Positions 24,762 through 34,414 of a stretch of DNA of 64,000 nt are shown here, piece after piece (positions within the stretch are counted from its first letter, which is position 1; every line of letters begins with the position of its first letter). Source of the stretch: Bacteroidales bacterium UBA4293 (GTDB lineage: Bacteria; Bacteroidota; Bacteroidia; Bacteroidales; Bacteroidaceae). Under the pieces are notes generated by a model. The model ran no database searches. It saw only the letters and a program-made list of their open reading frames with translations, and was not told where the DNA came from. Made by a program: the position numbers and the translations under genes. The DNA is taken from contig DGVD01000011.1 in the NCBI GenBank assembly GCA_002395835.1, positions 113,360-177,359 of the forward strand, read 5' to 3'.

Positions 24762-24769
24762 CAAATTTA
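24762..24769 (-). promoter_or_regulatory. -7 box TAAATTTG for tamB
   Basis: It places the tamB transcript start near 24755, leaving only a short leader to the ATT codon at 24740. A -33 TTTG is present but poorly spaced (24 bases). Confidence 0.5.
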
Positions 24770-24861
24770 ATCAAAAAAATGCTCGTTTCCTTTCAAATAA
24801 GGTAAATAATTGCGTTCTTTGCACAAATTTTAGATAAGTAAACGAGAGATTAAGATTCATT

Positions 24862-26298
24862 ATGAAAAAAGAGACCCTTCCCTCACCACTGATAAGTCTG
24901 ATTCCATTATTGACTTTGGTCATTCTTTTGACGTGTGTGATCACAGTTTTTGGGGCAGATGCGTTGTCTGGTGCAAGCCAAATTTCTCTTTTGTTTACTA
25001 CAGCATTATGTATCGCTCTCTCAATTTCTATTTATCGTATTCCTTGGAAAAGATTTGAAGAGGCTATTCAGGAAAATATCAAAGGAACTTCAGTAGCCTT
25101 ACTCATTCTTCTAATTATTGGTGCTCTTTCCGGCAGTTGGATGGTAAGTGGAATAGTTCCAACTCTAATTTATTATGGCATTCAGATCATACATCCCGAC
25201 TTCTTCCTTTTTACTTCGTGTGTTATATGTGCAGTAGTTTCTGTGATGACCGGAAGCTCCTGGACTACGATTGCTACCATAGGAGTGGCTCTTCTAGGTA
25301 TAGGCAAGGCTTTGGGCTTTTCTGATGGGTGGATAGCGGGAGCGATTATCTCTGGGGCTTATTTTGGTGACAAAATTTCACCTTTGAGTGATACCACAGT
25401 GCTTGCATCTTCGGCATCACATACAAAGTTGTTTACACATATAAGATATATGATGTATACAACTGTTCCATCCATGTTGATTGCTTTAGTGATTTATTTA
25501 TTTGTAGGTTTTGCCCAAGAAGGAGGAACCACCGAGCATATAGATAGTTATATGCAAGGACTGGAAAATACTTTTACAATTTCGGGGTGGTTACTGGTAG
25601 TTCCTGTCGTTACAGCAATTCTAATCTACAAGAAGGTTCCTTCATTGATTACATTGTTTGCATCCGTTTTGATGGCAACGATTATGGCTGTTATCTTCCA
25701 GGCGGATTTGCTAGTAAAGATAGCAGGTTCTGAGTCTTTTGACTTCTGGACTGTCTTTAAAGGAATTTTTATTACATTATATGGTAGCACAGATTTGGAT
25801 ACAGGGCTAGCTTCATTGAACGAATTGGTATCTACAAGTGGAATGTCGGGAATGCTAGATACTATATGGTTAATCTTATGTGCCATGTGTTTTGGTGGGG
25901 CAATGTCGGCCAGTGGAATGCTGAAGAGTTTCCTTCAAGCTATCTTTAGAAAATTGATGCACACTAGAGCTGGACTTGTCTTGTCAACAGTGCTGAATGG
26001 AATATTTCTCAATTTGGCTACAGGAGACCAGTATATTTCCATTATTCTTACAGCTACGATGTTCCGTGAAAGGTATGAGCAAGATGGTTATGAAAGTAGA
26101 CTTTTAAGTAGAAGTTGTGAAGATTCGGCTACAGTAGTCTCAGTTCTAATACCTTGGAATACTTGCGGTATGACACAAGCTTCGGTGCTAGGTGTGGCTA
26201 CTTTAGTTTATTTCCCATATTGCTTTTTTAATCTTATCAGTCCGCTTATGAGCGTATTACAAGCGCTGGTAGGATGGAAAATTATCCGCAAGAAATAA
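24862..26298 (+). CDS. nhaC: NhaC-family Na+/H+ antiporter
   Basis: 478 residues with about 11 to 12 membrane helices. NhaC signatures include VVSVMTGSSWTTIATIGVAL and GDKISPLSDTTVLAS, which holds the probable ion-site Asp. GDQYISIILTATMFRERY and EDSATVVSVLIPWNTC occur in the C-terminal half. It would expel Na+ in exchange for H+ across the inner membrane. It sits immediately upstream of the Na+-pumping Nqr operon but is separated from it by a terminator (26313-26350) and a separate -7 box, so the two units are neighbours rather than one operon. Confidence 0.92.
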   Translation: MKKETLPSPLISLIPLLTLVILLTCVITVFGADALSGASQISLLFTTALCIALSISIYRIPWKRFEEAIQENIKGTSVALLILLIIGALSGSWMVSGIVPTLIYYGIQIIHPDFFLFTSCVICAVVSVMTGSSWTTIATIGVALLGIGKALGFSDGWIAGAIISGAYFGDKISPLSDTTVLASSASHTKLFTHIRYMMYTTVPSMLIALVIYLFVGFAQEGGTTEHIDSYMQGLENTFTISGWLLVVPVVTAILIYKKVPSLITLFASVLMATIMAVIFQADLLVKIAGSESFDFWTVFKGIFITLYGSTDLDTGLASLNELVSTSGMSGMLDTIWLILCAMCFGGAMSASGMLKSFLQAIFRKLMHTRAGLVLSTVLNGIFLNLATGDQYISIILTATMFRERYEQDGYESRLLSRSCEDSATVVSVLIPWNTCGMTQASVLGVATLVYFPYCFFNLISPLMSVLQALVGWKIIRKK

Positions 26299-26312
26299 TT
26301 TTTCTTTTTTAA

Positions 26313-26355
26313 GGGGAAACAAAAGTGAAAGTTTGTTTCTCCGTATCCTTTTTAT
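26313..26355 (+). terminator. Terminator after nhaC
   Basis: GGGGAAACAAA (26313-26323) pairs with TTTGTTTCTCC (26332-26342), one G-U, then CTTTTTATTT. Confidence 0.7.
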
Positions 26356-26359
26356 TTGC

Positions 26360-26367
26360 TAAATTTG
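26360..26367 (+). promoter_or_regulatory. -7 box TAAATTTG for nqrABCDEF
   Basis: 36 nt before the nqrA ATG; the upstream -33 TTTG is at non-consensus spacing. Confidence 0.55.
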
Positions 26368-26403
26368 CGCAGTATTTTAAAAAATCATTTTTATTTTTAA
26401 TAT

Positions 26404-27753
26404 ATGGCAAATGTAATTAAGCTACGAAAAGGCTTAGACATTAACCTGAAAGGTAAAGCTACAGAGGAAATTGCCAACGTAAAGGCAACAGGGTTATATG
26501 CTCTGGTGCCCGATGATTTTGTTGGTGTAAAACCAAAAGTAGTGGTCAAAGAAGGTGATAATGTTAAAGCCGGTGGTGTCTTGTTTATTGACAAGAAACA
26601 TCCAGAAGTGAAGTTCGTTAGCCCTGTGGCAGGCAAAGTAACTGCCGTAGAGCGTGGCGAACGACGCAAAGTGCTGAGCGTACAGGTAACTGCTGCTGCA
26701 CAGCAGGAGTATGAGGATTTTGGAAAGAAGAATGTTGCCAGCTTGAAGGGTTCAGAAGTTTTGGCTACCCTTCTAGAGGCAGGCATGTTCGGTTTCTTCC
26801 GTCAGCGTCCTTATGATGTAACTCCTAATCCTGAGGTTGCTCCTAGAGCTATCTTCGTTTCAGCCTTTAGTTCTATGCCTTTGGCACAGAATTTTGAATT
26901 TGCATTGAATGGCAATGAAGCAGATTTCCAGACAGGACTTGATGCTTTAGCTAGAATTGCTCCTACTTATCTAGGGGTAAGCTCCAAGCAGAGTGCTGCA
27001 GCATTGACAGCCGCAAAGAATGTAACAGTGACTGTTTTTGATGGACCTAATCCTGCAGGTAATGTTGGTGTTCAGATTAATCATGTTGCCCCTGTTAATA
27101 AGGGTGAAGTGGTATGGACTGTGAACCCAGAAGTTGTGATTTTCATAGGCCGTCTGTTTAACACAGGCAAGGTTGATATGACACGCACTATTGCAGTAGT
27201 AGGTTCTGAAGTTAAGGCTCCTAAGTATGCTAAGGTTTTGGTGGGTCAGCAGATTACCCCATTACTTGAAGGCAACATCTCTACTGACAAGCATGTACGT
27301 ATTATTAATGGTAATGTGTTGACAGGCATTAAGAGCAATAAGGATGCATTCCTTGGTGCTCAGTCTACTGAAATCACCGTAATTCCTGAAGGTGATGATG
27401 TACATGAAATGTTGGGTTGGATTATGCCACGTTTCAATGAGTTCAGCACTAGCCGCAGTTATTTCAGCTGGTTGTTAGGCAAGAAAGAATATGCTCCAGA
27501 TGCTCGTATTAAAGGTGGTGAGCGCCATATGATTATGAGTGGCGAGTATGATAGCGTATTCCCTATGGATATTTATCCAGAGCAGTTGTTGAAAGCTATC
27601 ATAACTGGTGATATCGATAAGATGGAGCAGCTGGGTATCTACGAAGTGGCTCCTGAAGATTTCGCAGTGGCAGAATTCGTTGACAGTTCAAAAGTGGAAC
27701 TTCAGCGCATTGTTCGTGAAGGCTTGAACATGCTTCGTGCCGAGATGGAATAA
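26404..27753 (+). CDS. nqrA: Na+-translocating NADH:quinone oxidoreductase subunit A
   Basis: 449 residues, the usual NqrA length. MANVIKLRKGLDINLKGKA is the conserved start. VVKEGDNVKAGGVLF and HPEVKFVSPVAGKV form the lipoyl-like module, and GFFRQRPYDVTPNPEVAPRAIFVSAF is family-typical. NqrA is the hydrophilic subunit that contacts quinone. First gene of a complete six-gene operon in the standard order A to F, which shows this is Nqr rather than the related Rnf complex. Confidence 0.97.
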   Translation: MANVIKLRKGLDINLKGKATEEIANVKATGLYALVPDDFVGVKPKVVVKEGDNVKAGGVLFIDKKHPEVKFVSPVAGKVTAVERGERRKVLSVQVTAAAQQEYEDFGKKNVASLKGSEVLATLLEAGMFGFFRQRPYDVTPNPEVAPRAIFVSAFSSMPLAQNFEFALNGNEADFQTGLDALARIAPTYLGVSSKQSAAALTAAKNVTVTVFDGPNPAGNVGVQINHVAPVNKGEVVWTVNPEVVIFIGRLFNTGKVDMTRTIAVVGSEVKAPKYAKVLVGQQITPLLEGNISTDKHVRIINGNVLTGIKSNKDAFLGAQSTEITVIPEGDDVHEMLGWIMPRFNEFSTSRSYFSWLLGKKEYAPDARIKGGERHMIMSGEYDSVFPMDIYPEQLLKAIITGDIDKMEQLGIYEVAPEDFAVAEFVDSSKVELQRIVREGLNMLRAEME

Positions 27754-27786
27754 TATAGAGTGTGAAATTAAATACATATTATCAAA

Positions 27787-28959
27787 ATGAACGCGTTAAG
27801 AAAATATGTCGATAAGATAAAGCCAAACTTTGAGGAGGGCGGCAAACTTCACGCTTTCCGCTCGGTGTTTGATGGTTTCGAGACATTCTTGTTCGTGCCA
27901 AACACTACTGCGAAGAGTGGAGTTAATATCCACGATGCTATTGATAGCAAGCGTATCATGTCTATGGTAGTTATAGCGTTGATTCCATGTGTACTATTTG
28001 GTATGTACAATGTGGGCTATCAGCACTATCTCGCTGCAGGCGTTGATGCTTCTTTCTGGGAGAAGTTTTTCTTTGGTTTCTTGGCTGTTTTGCCAAAAAT
28101 CATCGTTTCTTATCTTGTAGGTCTTGCTATTGAGTTTGTTGTAGCTCAGTGGAAAAACGAGGAAATTCAAGAAGGTTATCTGGTAACAGGTATGATTATC
28201 CCATTGATCATCCCTGTAGATTGTCCACTGTGGATACTTTGCATTGCTATTGCATTCTCTGTAATCTTTGCGAAGGAAATTTTTGGTGGAACCGGTATGA
28301 ACTTCTTTAATGTGGCACTGATTACACGTGCATTCCTGTTCTTTGCTTATCCTACCAAGATGTCTGGTGATCAGGTTTGGGTCGCTACAGATAATCAATT
28401 TGGTTTTGGTGCAGCAGATAAGATTGCAGATGGTTTCACCGCTGCAACTCCTCTAGGACAGGCTGCTGCTGGTCAGGATATTACAGCATCTCTTTCTGAT
28501 ATGATTACAGGTTTTATCCCTGGTTCAATCGGTGAGACTAGTGTAATAGCCATTGCTATAGGTGCAATCATTCTGTTGTGGACTGGTGTTGCAAGTTTCA
28601 AGATTATGTGCAGTGTCTTTGTCGGTGGCGCTTTGACAGCTCTTCTGTTTAATGGTATTGGTTCCGCTGACAATTTGGTTGCAAATATTCCTTGGTACGA
28701 GCATTTAGTAGTAGGTGGTTTCTGTTTTGGTGCAGTCTTTATGGCTACTGATCCTGTAACTTCACCACGTACTTCAGGTGGAAAATATATTTACGGTTTC
28801 TTCATTGGTGCACTTGCTATCATTATCCGTGCTTACAACCCTGGTTATCCAGAAGGTATGATGCTGGCTATTTTGATGGGTAACTTGATTGCTCCTCTGA
28901 TTGACTACTGTTTTGTTCAGAGTAATATCAACAAACGTTTGAACCGTATTAATAAATAA
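27787..28959 (+). CDS. nqrB: Na+-translocating NADH:quinone oxidoreductase subunit B
   Basis: 390 residues, about ten membrane helices. The covalent FMN site is the Thr of DGFTAAT (T221), the ApbE flavinylation motif in the form DGxTAAT rather than SGAT. GDCPLWI-type and MATDPVTSPRTSGGKYIYG segments are conserved. It forms the Na+ channel core with D and E. No apbE gene is present in the window, so the flavin transferase must be elsewhere. Confidence 0.97.
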   Translation: MNALRKYVDKIKPNFEEGGKLHAFRSVFDGFETFLFVPNTTAKSGVNIHDAIDSKRIMSMVVIALIPCVLFGMYNVGYQHYLAAGVDASFWEKFFFGFLAVLPKIIVSYLVGLAIEFVVAQWKNEEIQEGYLVTGMIIPLIIPVDCPLWILCIAIAFSVIFAKEIFGGTGMNFFNVALITRAFLFFAYPTKMSGDQVWVATDNQFGFGAADKIADGFTAATPLGQAAAGQDITASLSDMITGFIPGSIGETSVIAIAIGAIILLWTGVASFKIMCSVFVGGALTALLFNGIGSADNLVANIPWYEHLVVGGFCFGAVFMATDPVTSPRTSGGKYIYGFFIGALAIIIRAYNPGYPEGMMLAILMGNLIAPLIDYCFVQSNINKRLNRINK

Positions 28960-28964
28960 GGAGG
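28958..28964 (+). promoter_or_regulatory. Strong Shine-Dalgarno of nqrC
   Basis: AAGGAGG, 7 nt before the ATG at 28972. Such complete Shine-Dalgarno sequences are rare in Bacteroidetes. Confidence 0.7.
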
Positions 28965-28971
28965 ATAAGTT

Positions 28972-29658
28972 ATGAAAATGAATACAAATAGTAATGTGTA
29001 TACAATAGTATATGCTGCTGTGATGGTAATTATCGTAGCATTCCTTCTGGCATTTGTTTCTTCTTCTTTGAAGGATAGGCAGGATAATAACGTTAGAAAG
29101 GATGTTAAGAAGCAGATTCTTGCAGCTTTGAACATCGATGCTACCGATGCGAATGTTGATGCTACTTATGATCAGGTTATTACAGATAATCTTCTTAATG
29201 GTACAGAGTTGACTCCTGTTCCTTCTGAGGACTTTAAGACATCTTACAATAGTGAGATTAAGTCTGGCAACTACCATGTGTTTGTAGCTAAGCTTGAGAA
29301 TGGTGAAACAAAGTATGTTTTCCCTGTTTATGGTGCAGGTCTTTGGGGACCAATCTGGGGTTATGTGTCAGTAAATGAGGACAAGAATTCTGTTTATGGT
29401 GTAAGTTTCAATCATGAGAGTGAAACTGCAGGCTTGGGTGGTGAAATTACCAACAAGAAAAAATTCCAAGAACAGTTTAAGTCAAAGAAAGTCCTTGATG
29501 AGGCTGGCAGTATAGCTTTGACTGTTGTTAAGAATGGCACAGCTCAGGGTGATAATCAGTGTGATGGTATTGCTGGTGCAACTTTGACAAGTAATGGCGT
29601 TGGCGCTATGCTTTTAGGTTCTCTTGGCAACTACAAAGAGTTTTTAAATAACAAATAA
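28972..29658 (+). CDS. nqrC: Na+-translocating NADH:quinone oxidoreductase subunit C
   Basis: 228 residues: one N-terminal membrane helix (IVYAAVMVIIVAFLLAFV), then a periplasmic FMN-binding domain. CDGIAGATLTSNGVG is the ApbE motif with flavinylated Thr near residue 204. GAGLWGPIWGYV is the conserved flavin-contact segment. It relays electrons within the pump. Confidence 0.97.
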   Translation: MKMNTNSNVYTIVYAAVMVIIVAFLLAFVSSSLKDRQDNNVRKDVKKQILAALNIDATDANVDATYDQVITDNLLNGTELTPVPSEDFKTSYNSEIKSGNYHVFVAKLENGETKYVFPVYGAGLWGPIWGYVSVNEDKNSVYGVSFNHESETAGLGGEITNKKKFQEQFKSKKVLDEAGSIALTVVKNGTAQGDNQCDGIAGATLTSNGVGAMLLGSLGNYKEFLNNK

Positions 29659-29675
29659 TTGGAGGGCAATAGAAT

Positions 29676-30308
29676 ATGAGTCAATTATTTTCTAAAGAGA
29701 ATAAAGAGGCCTTCTTCGGTCCTCTGTTTGCAAACAACCCAGTTGCCGTTCAGGTGTTGGGTATTTGCTCTGCTTTGGCAGTTACAGCAAAGATTGAGCC
29801 AGCGATAGTAATGGGTCTTTCTGTTACAGTCATTGTTGCATTATCAAATGTAATCATTTCTTTGTTGCGTAAGTCTATACCTAACCGTATTCGTATCATC
29901 GTTCAGTTGGTTGTAGTTGCTGCATTGGTAACTATAGTAAGCCAAATTCTGAAAGCATTTGCATACGATGTAAGTGTTCAGCTTTCAGTTTATATTGGTT
30001 TGATTATTACCAACTGTATCCTGATGGGACGTTTGGAAGCATTTGCTATGATGAACGGCCCTTGGGAGTCCTTCCTTGATGGTATTGGCAATGGTTTAGG
30101 ATATGCTTGGGTCTTGGTAATTGTAGCATTCTTCCGTGAATTGTTTGGAAGTGGTACTTTATTTGGTTTCCAAGTTATTCCAGAGTCCTTCTATGACTTA
30201 GGTTATATGAATTGTGGAATCATGCTAACTCCTGCAGCTTCATTGATTCTTGTAGGTTGTATCATCTGGTTCATGAAAGCTCGTGAAGAGAAGGCTGCTA
30301 AAAAGTAA
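29676..30308 (+). CDS. nqrD: Na+-translocating NADH:quinone oxidoreductase subunit D
   Basis: 210 residues, six membrane helices. FFGPLFANNPVAVQVLGICSALAV and GLIITNCILMGRLEAFAM are conserved in NqrD; the Cys in TNCIL is a ligand of the intramembrane iron centre shared with NqrE. A GGAGGG sequence is present at 29660-29665, about 10 nt before the ATG. Confidence 0.97.
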   Translation: MSQLFSKENKEAFFGPLFANNPVAVQVLGICSALAVTAKIEPAIVMGLSVTVIVALSNVIISLLRKSIPNRIRIIVQLVVVAALVTIVSQILKAFAYDVSVQLSVYIGLIITNCILMGRLEAFAMMNGPWESFLDGIGNGLGYAWVLVIVAFFRELFGSGTLFGFQVIPESFYDLGYMNCGIMLTPAASLILVGCIIWFMKAREEKAAKK

Positions 30309-30336
30309 TACACATATTTAAAAAGAAAACAGAATT

Positions 30337-30963
30337 ATGGAACATTTCTTTAGTTTATTGGTCCGCTCTATATTCGTGGACAACATGATTTTCGCCTTCT
30401 TCTTAGGTATGTGCTCATACTTAGCTGTATCTAAGAATGTTAAAACTGCATTAGGACTGGGATGTGCTGTTCTCTTCGTTGAGGTAGTAACACTTCCTGT
30501 AAACTACTTATTGCAGACAAAGGTTTTAGGTCCTGACTGTATCATTGAAGGTGTGGACCTGAGTTTCTTGAGTTTTATCCTATTTATTGCTGTCATTGCA
30601 GGTATCGTGCAGCTGGTTGAGATGGTTGTAGAACGCTATTCTCCATCTTTGTATGCCAGCTTGGGTATCTTCTTGCCATTGATTGCTGTAAACTGTGCCA
30701 TCATGGGTGCATCATTATTTATGCAGCAGCGTGTGACTATGGATCCAAGCAGCACACAAGCAATTTCAAATATCGGTGATGCATTTGCTTATGCGATTGG
30801 TTCAGGTATAGGATGGTTGGTTGCCATTGTTTGCTTGGCTGCCATTCGTGAGAAAATGGATTATTGTGATGTACCAAAGCCTCTGCGTGGTCTGGGTATT
30901 ACCTTTATCACTGTAGGTCTGATGGCTATGGCATTCATGTGCTTCTCTGGTCTTAACTTGTAA
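30337..30963 (+). CDS. nqrE: Na+-translocating NADH:quinone oxidoreductase subunit E
   Basis: 208 residues, six membrane helices in inverted topology to NqrD. FVDNMIFAFFLGMCSYLAVSK (in two parts: DNMIFAFFLGMCSYLAV) and LPLIAVNCAIMGASLF are family signatures; the Cys residues in GMCSYL and VNCAIMG pair with those of NqrD at the iron centre. Confidence 0.97.
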   Translation: MEHFFSLLVRSIFVDNMIFAFFLGMCSYLAVSKNVKTALGLGCAVLFVEVVTLPVNYLLQTKVLGPDCIIEGVDLSFLSFILFIAVIAGIVQLVEMVVERYSPSLYASLGIFLPLIAVNCAIMGASLFMQQRVTMDPSSTQAISNIGDAFAYAIGSGIGWLVAIVCLAAIREKMDYCDVPKPLRGLGITFITVGLMAMAFMCFSGLNL

Positions 30964-30981
30964 TAAAAGAAAGGAAAAACT

Positions 30982-32256
30982 ATGGATATGAATTTTATTT
31001 TAGCAAGTATTGGGGTGTTCTTAGTGATTATCCTCATTCTTGTTGTGATTTTGTTGGTAGCCAAAAATTACCTTTCTCCAAGTGGACCGGTAAAAATTAC
31101 TATCAATGGTGATAATGAGCTGGAAGTAGAATCTGGTTCTTCTTTGCTGACCACTCTGTCTCAGAATGGTGTTTACTTACCTTCAGCTTGTGGTGGTAAG
31201 GGAGCCTGTGGTCAGTGCAAGTGTCAGGTGATTTCTGGTGGAGGTGAAATCCTTCCTTCTGAAAAGGGCTTCTTTACCCGTAAAGAGCAGAAATCTAATT
31301 GGCGTTTAGGCTGTCAGGTAAAGGTTAAGCAAGATATGGGAATTAAGGTTCCTGAATCAGTAATGGGTGTTAAAGAGTGGGAGTGTACTGTTATTTCTAA
31401 TAAGAATGTTGCTTCCTTCATCAAGCATTTCGTTGTTCAGTTACCTCCTGGAGAACATATGGACTTCGTTCCTGGTTCTTATGCCCAGATTAAGATTCCA
31501 GAGTATGATATCGACTACAATCGTGATATGGATAAAGAACTGATTGGCGATTTGTATGTTCCTACTTGGGAGAAATTCGGTATCTTTGGCTTGAAGCAGA
31601 AGAATGATACAGCTACAATCCGTGCTTATTCTATGGCAAACTACCCAGAAGAGGGAGATATCATATCTCTGACAGTGCGTATTGCAACTCCACCATTCAA
31701 ACCAAAAGATCAGGGTCCTGGATTCCAAGATGTACCATGTGGTATAGCCTCTACCTATATCTTTAGTTTGAAGCCAGGTGATAAGGTAATTATGTCTGGT
31801 CCTTATGGAGATTTCCATCCTGTCTTCGATTCTAAGAGAGAAATGATCTGGGTAGGTGGTGGAGCAGGTATGGCTCCTCTGCGTTCACAGATTATGCACA
31901 TGCTGAAAACTTTACATACACGTGATCGTGAAATGCATTATTTCTATGGTGCTCGTGCTATTGATGAAGTGTTCTTCATGGAGGATTTCTTGGAATTAGA
32001 GAAAGAATATCCAAACTTCCATTTCCATTTGGCACTGGACCGTCCAGATCCAAAGGCAGATTCTCTAGGAGTAAAGTATACTCCAGGTTTCATTGCTAAT
32101 GTTTTGGGTGATACCTATCTGAAGCAACACGAGGAACCAGAGGAAATAGAGTACTACCTTTGTGGACCTCCAATGATGGCGAAGACCGTTTTGGACTTGC
32201 TCCACAGCTTAGGTGTAGAGGATGATATGATTCGTTTCGATAACTTTGGTGGTTAA
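30982..32256 (+). CDS. nqrF: Na+-translocating NADH:quinone oxidoreductase subunit F
   Basis: 424 residues. A membrane helix (5-28) is followed by a 2Fe-2S ferredoxin domain with ligands C70, C76, C79 and C111 (SACGGKGACGQCKC, LGCQVKV). The FAD site is RAYSMANYPEE and the NADH site is GGGAGMAPLRSQ with YYLCGPPMM near the end. NqrF accepts hydride from NADH and is the electron entry of the pump. A strong terminator follows at 32281. Confidence 0.97.
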   Translation: MDMNFILASIGVFLVIILILVVILLVAKNYLSPSGPVKITINGDNELEVESGSSLLTTLSQNGVYLPSACGGKGACGQCKCQVISGGGEILPSEKGFFTRKEQKSNWRLGCQVKVKQDMGIKVPESVMGVKEWECTVISNKNVASFIKHFVVQLPPGEHMDFVPGSYAQIKIPEYDIDYNRDMDKELIGDLYVPTWEKFGIFGLKQKNDTATIRAYSMANYPEEGDIISLTVRIATPPFKPKDQGPGFQDVPCGIASTYIFSLKPGDKVIMSGPYGDFHPVFDSKREMIWVGGGAGMAPLRSQIMHMLKTLHTRDREMHYFYGARAIDEVFFMEDFLELEKEYPNFHFHLALDRPDPKADSLGVKYTPGFIANVLGDTYLKQHEEPEEIEYYLCGPPMMAKTVLDLLHSLGVEDDMIRFDNFGG

Positions 32257-32280
32257 TCCGCCATATAGGACAAAATGTAA

Positions 32281-32316
32281 AAAGGTGACTGAAATTTTTT
32301 CAGTCACCTTTTTTTG
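32281..32316 (+). terminator. Terminator of the nqr operon
   Basis: AAGGTGACTGAAA pairs with TTTCAGTCACCTT (32282-32310), then seven T. Confidence 0.9.
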
Positions 32317-32318
32317 TT

Positions 32319-32326
32319 TATTTTTG
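32319..32326 (+). promoter_or_regulatory. -7 box TATTTTTG before the DUF5686 gene
   Basis: Ends 5 nt before the ATG at 32332, implying a leaderless or near-leaderless mRNA; it directly follows the nqr terminator. Confidence 0.45.
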
Positions 32327-32331
32327 CATTT

Positions 32332-34413
32332 ATGAAGGTTAAAAGTGGCTCAATAATAACTCTTTTTTGTTTGTTTTGTCTTTTAGCAATTTCATTACCT
32401 TTATCTGCCAAAAAGACAAATGATACACTTTTGCTTAAGCTTTTTGATAATGCTGAAAAATATGATAAGGCAATTCGTAGTTATAAGTCTGAATTATATA
32501 TAAAAGGTGTTCTACATTTAAAGCAAAAAAATAGATTCCTTCGACGAGTACCTCAGAGTAGGACTTTCCCCAAAGATGTAAAGGATTATATAGGTGAAAG
32601 CATAGGCTTCCTAGATTATACTGCACCTTTTACATTCGACCGGCATGTTGAGGCTGTTTCAGGCACGTACCCCGATATGAAGCAAGATACTGATATGTTG
32701 CTTGATTTCTTTAATCTAACTATTTATCGTGAATCTTTGATTGAGGATCATTTGTTTTCACCTTTTTGTAAAAAGAATGTCAATTTTTATAAATATGAGC
32801 AAGATTCTATCAGGGGGAAACGGGTTTATTATAGCTATACTCCAAGATATAACAACACTCAGCTTGTAAAAGGCTCTTTTATTTTGAATACAGAGTTGAT
32901 GGTCATAGAGAAGGTTACTTTTTCAGGTAAATATGAATTCATGAAGTTTGATATGACTGTCAACATGGGAGTAATGGGTTTTTATGTTTATTTGCCTGTA
33001 GATTATCAGTTTAATTTTAAATTCAATTTTATTGGGAACAAATTAGAAGGAGAGTATAGAGTGCTTCAAAATTATAAGAATTTGGAGCTTGTTTATGATC
33101 CTGTTGTTCCTAGGAAAACTAATAAATATGATTTATCTGAGCGCTATTCAAATACTGTGGATGCTTCAAAAGCTAGAATAGACTCAGCATTTGTGGCTAG
33201 TCACCGCTTAATTCCACTGCAGAAAGAAGAACAGGATATTTATACGCGTTGGGCTCACCGGCAGGATTCTATTAACAAATTACCTTTGCAACCTAAAAAG
33301 CGTAGAACATTAGGCGATTTTGCTGATGATGTTCTTTTTAGTCATTCCTATATTAATTTGGGTAGTCAATTAGGAAAATTACGTGTAAATCCATTATTAG
33401 ATATTGGATTATTCAACTATTCTAGTACTCGCGGATATTCTTATCGTCAAGATTTCAAATACGTCTATCAATTTCCGGATCAGCGAGAGATTGTTATAAG
33501 GCCACGTATTGGCTATAATATTAAATACAAGCAATTCTTTTGGCGTTTTATAGGCCGTTATGAGTATTGGCCTAGAAAACAAGGAGCAATAGAAATAGAA
33601 ATAGGAAATGGCAATCGTATTCGTGGTGCGATTAACAAAAATGTAAATGCTAGTTTCTTTTCTGATAATTACATTCATTTGAAACATGAAATAGAATTGG
33701 TTAATGGCTTAGATTTGGATTTCGGTTTACTAATCCACAATCGTCAACCTTGGAAATTATCTGAAGAACAAGCTGCAGAATTGAACTTGCGTGGACATTA
33801 TAAATCTTTTTCTCCTAATATTCATTTGGAATATACTCCTGGGCAGTATTATTATATGCTAGGTAATAAAAAGCAGGATGTATATAGTGCTTACCCCACT
33901 TTTGCCGTTGATTGGGAGGCTGGTTTTAAAAACATATTGGGGAGTACTAGTCGATATGAAAGAGTGGAATTTGATGTGAGCTATGAGTGGAAAATGGATT
34001 CAATGCACAAGATTTCATGGCGTTTGGGAGGTGGAAAGTTTACAAATAAGAACAATCTAGAGTTTGTGGAATATCATAATTTTAAGAAGTATTATCTTCC
34101 TGAAACATGGGAAGATGAATTAGGTGGTCGTTTTACATTGCTCGATTCCCATTGGTTTAATGAATCTTTATATTATCTGCGTGGGCATATTATTTATGAG
34201 AGCCCTCTCTTGCTTTTAGGGCAATTGGGGACAACATGGATTCAACGAGAACGTCTCTATGGGAGTGCTTTGCATACAGACATTTTCAAACGCTATTTTG
34301 AATTTGGCTATGGTTTTTCCACACATATTTTTGATCTAGGTTTTTATGTCTCGTTTATGAACGGGAAATATAATGAAATTGGTGTGAAATATAATTTTAC
34401 TTTATTCCATTAA
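32332..34413 (+). CDS. DUF5686-family outer-membrane beta-barrel protein
   Basis: 693 residues from ATG 32332; an in-frame ATG at 32314 lies upstream of the -7 box and is rejected. The signal peptide is SIITLFCLFCLLAISLPLSAK. Residues about 30-300 form a periplasmic domain (NAEKYDKAIRSYKSELYIKG, YIGESIGFLDY), and the C-terminal 350 residues alternate polar and aromatic strands as in a barrel, ending GVKYNFTLFH with an aromatic end as in outer-membrane proteins. The carboxypeptidase-like domain found in longer members is absent. Function unknown. Base composition is more AT-rich than the nqr genes. The AraC gene starts 1 nt after its stop. Confidence 0.75.
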   Translation: MKVKSGSIITLFCLFCLLAISLPLSAKKTNDTLLLKLFDNAEKYDKAIRSYKSELYIKGVLHLKQKNRFLRRVPQSRTFPKDVKDYIGESIGFLDYTAPFTFDRHVEAVSGTYPDMKQDTDMLLDFFNLTIYRESLIEDHLFSPFCKKNVNFYKYEQDSIRGKRVYYSYTPRYNNTQLVKGSFILNTELMVIEKVTFSGKYEFMKFDMTVNMGVMGFYVYLPVDYQFNFKFNFIGNKLEGEYRVLQNYKNLELVYDPVVPRKTNKYDLSERYSNTVDASKARIDSAFVASHRLIPLQKEEQDIYTRWAHRQDSINKLPLQPKKRRTLGDFADDVLFSHSYINLGSQLGKLRVNPLLDIGLFNYSSTRGYSYRQDFKYVYQFPDQREIVIRPRIGYNIKYKQFFWRFIGRYEYWPRKQGAIEIEIGNGNRIRGAINKNVNASFFSDNYIHLKHEIELVNGLDLDFGLLIHNRQPWKLSEEQAAELNLRGHYKSFSPNIHLEYTPGQYYYMLGNKKQDVYSAYPTFAVDWEAGFKNILGSTSRYERVEFDVSYEWKMDSMHKISWRLGGGKFTNKNNLEFVEYHNFKKYYLPETWEDELGGRFTLLDSHWFNESLYYLRGHIIYESPLLLLGQLGTTWIQRERLYGSALHTDIFKRYFEFGYGFSTHIFDLGFYVSFMNGKYNEIGVKYNFTLFH

Positions 34414-34414
34414 T

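Noticed and set aside
28774..29277. Minus-strand ORF of 167 codons over nqrB/nqrC
   Set aside because: Shadow of conserved nqr coding sequence.
26404..32256. Rnf complex
   Set aside because: Subunits A and C-F and the order match Nqr; NqrA start and NqrF domain layout are not those of RnfC/RnfB.
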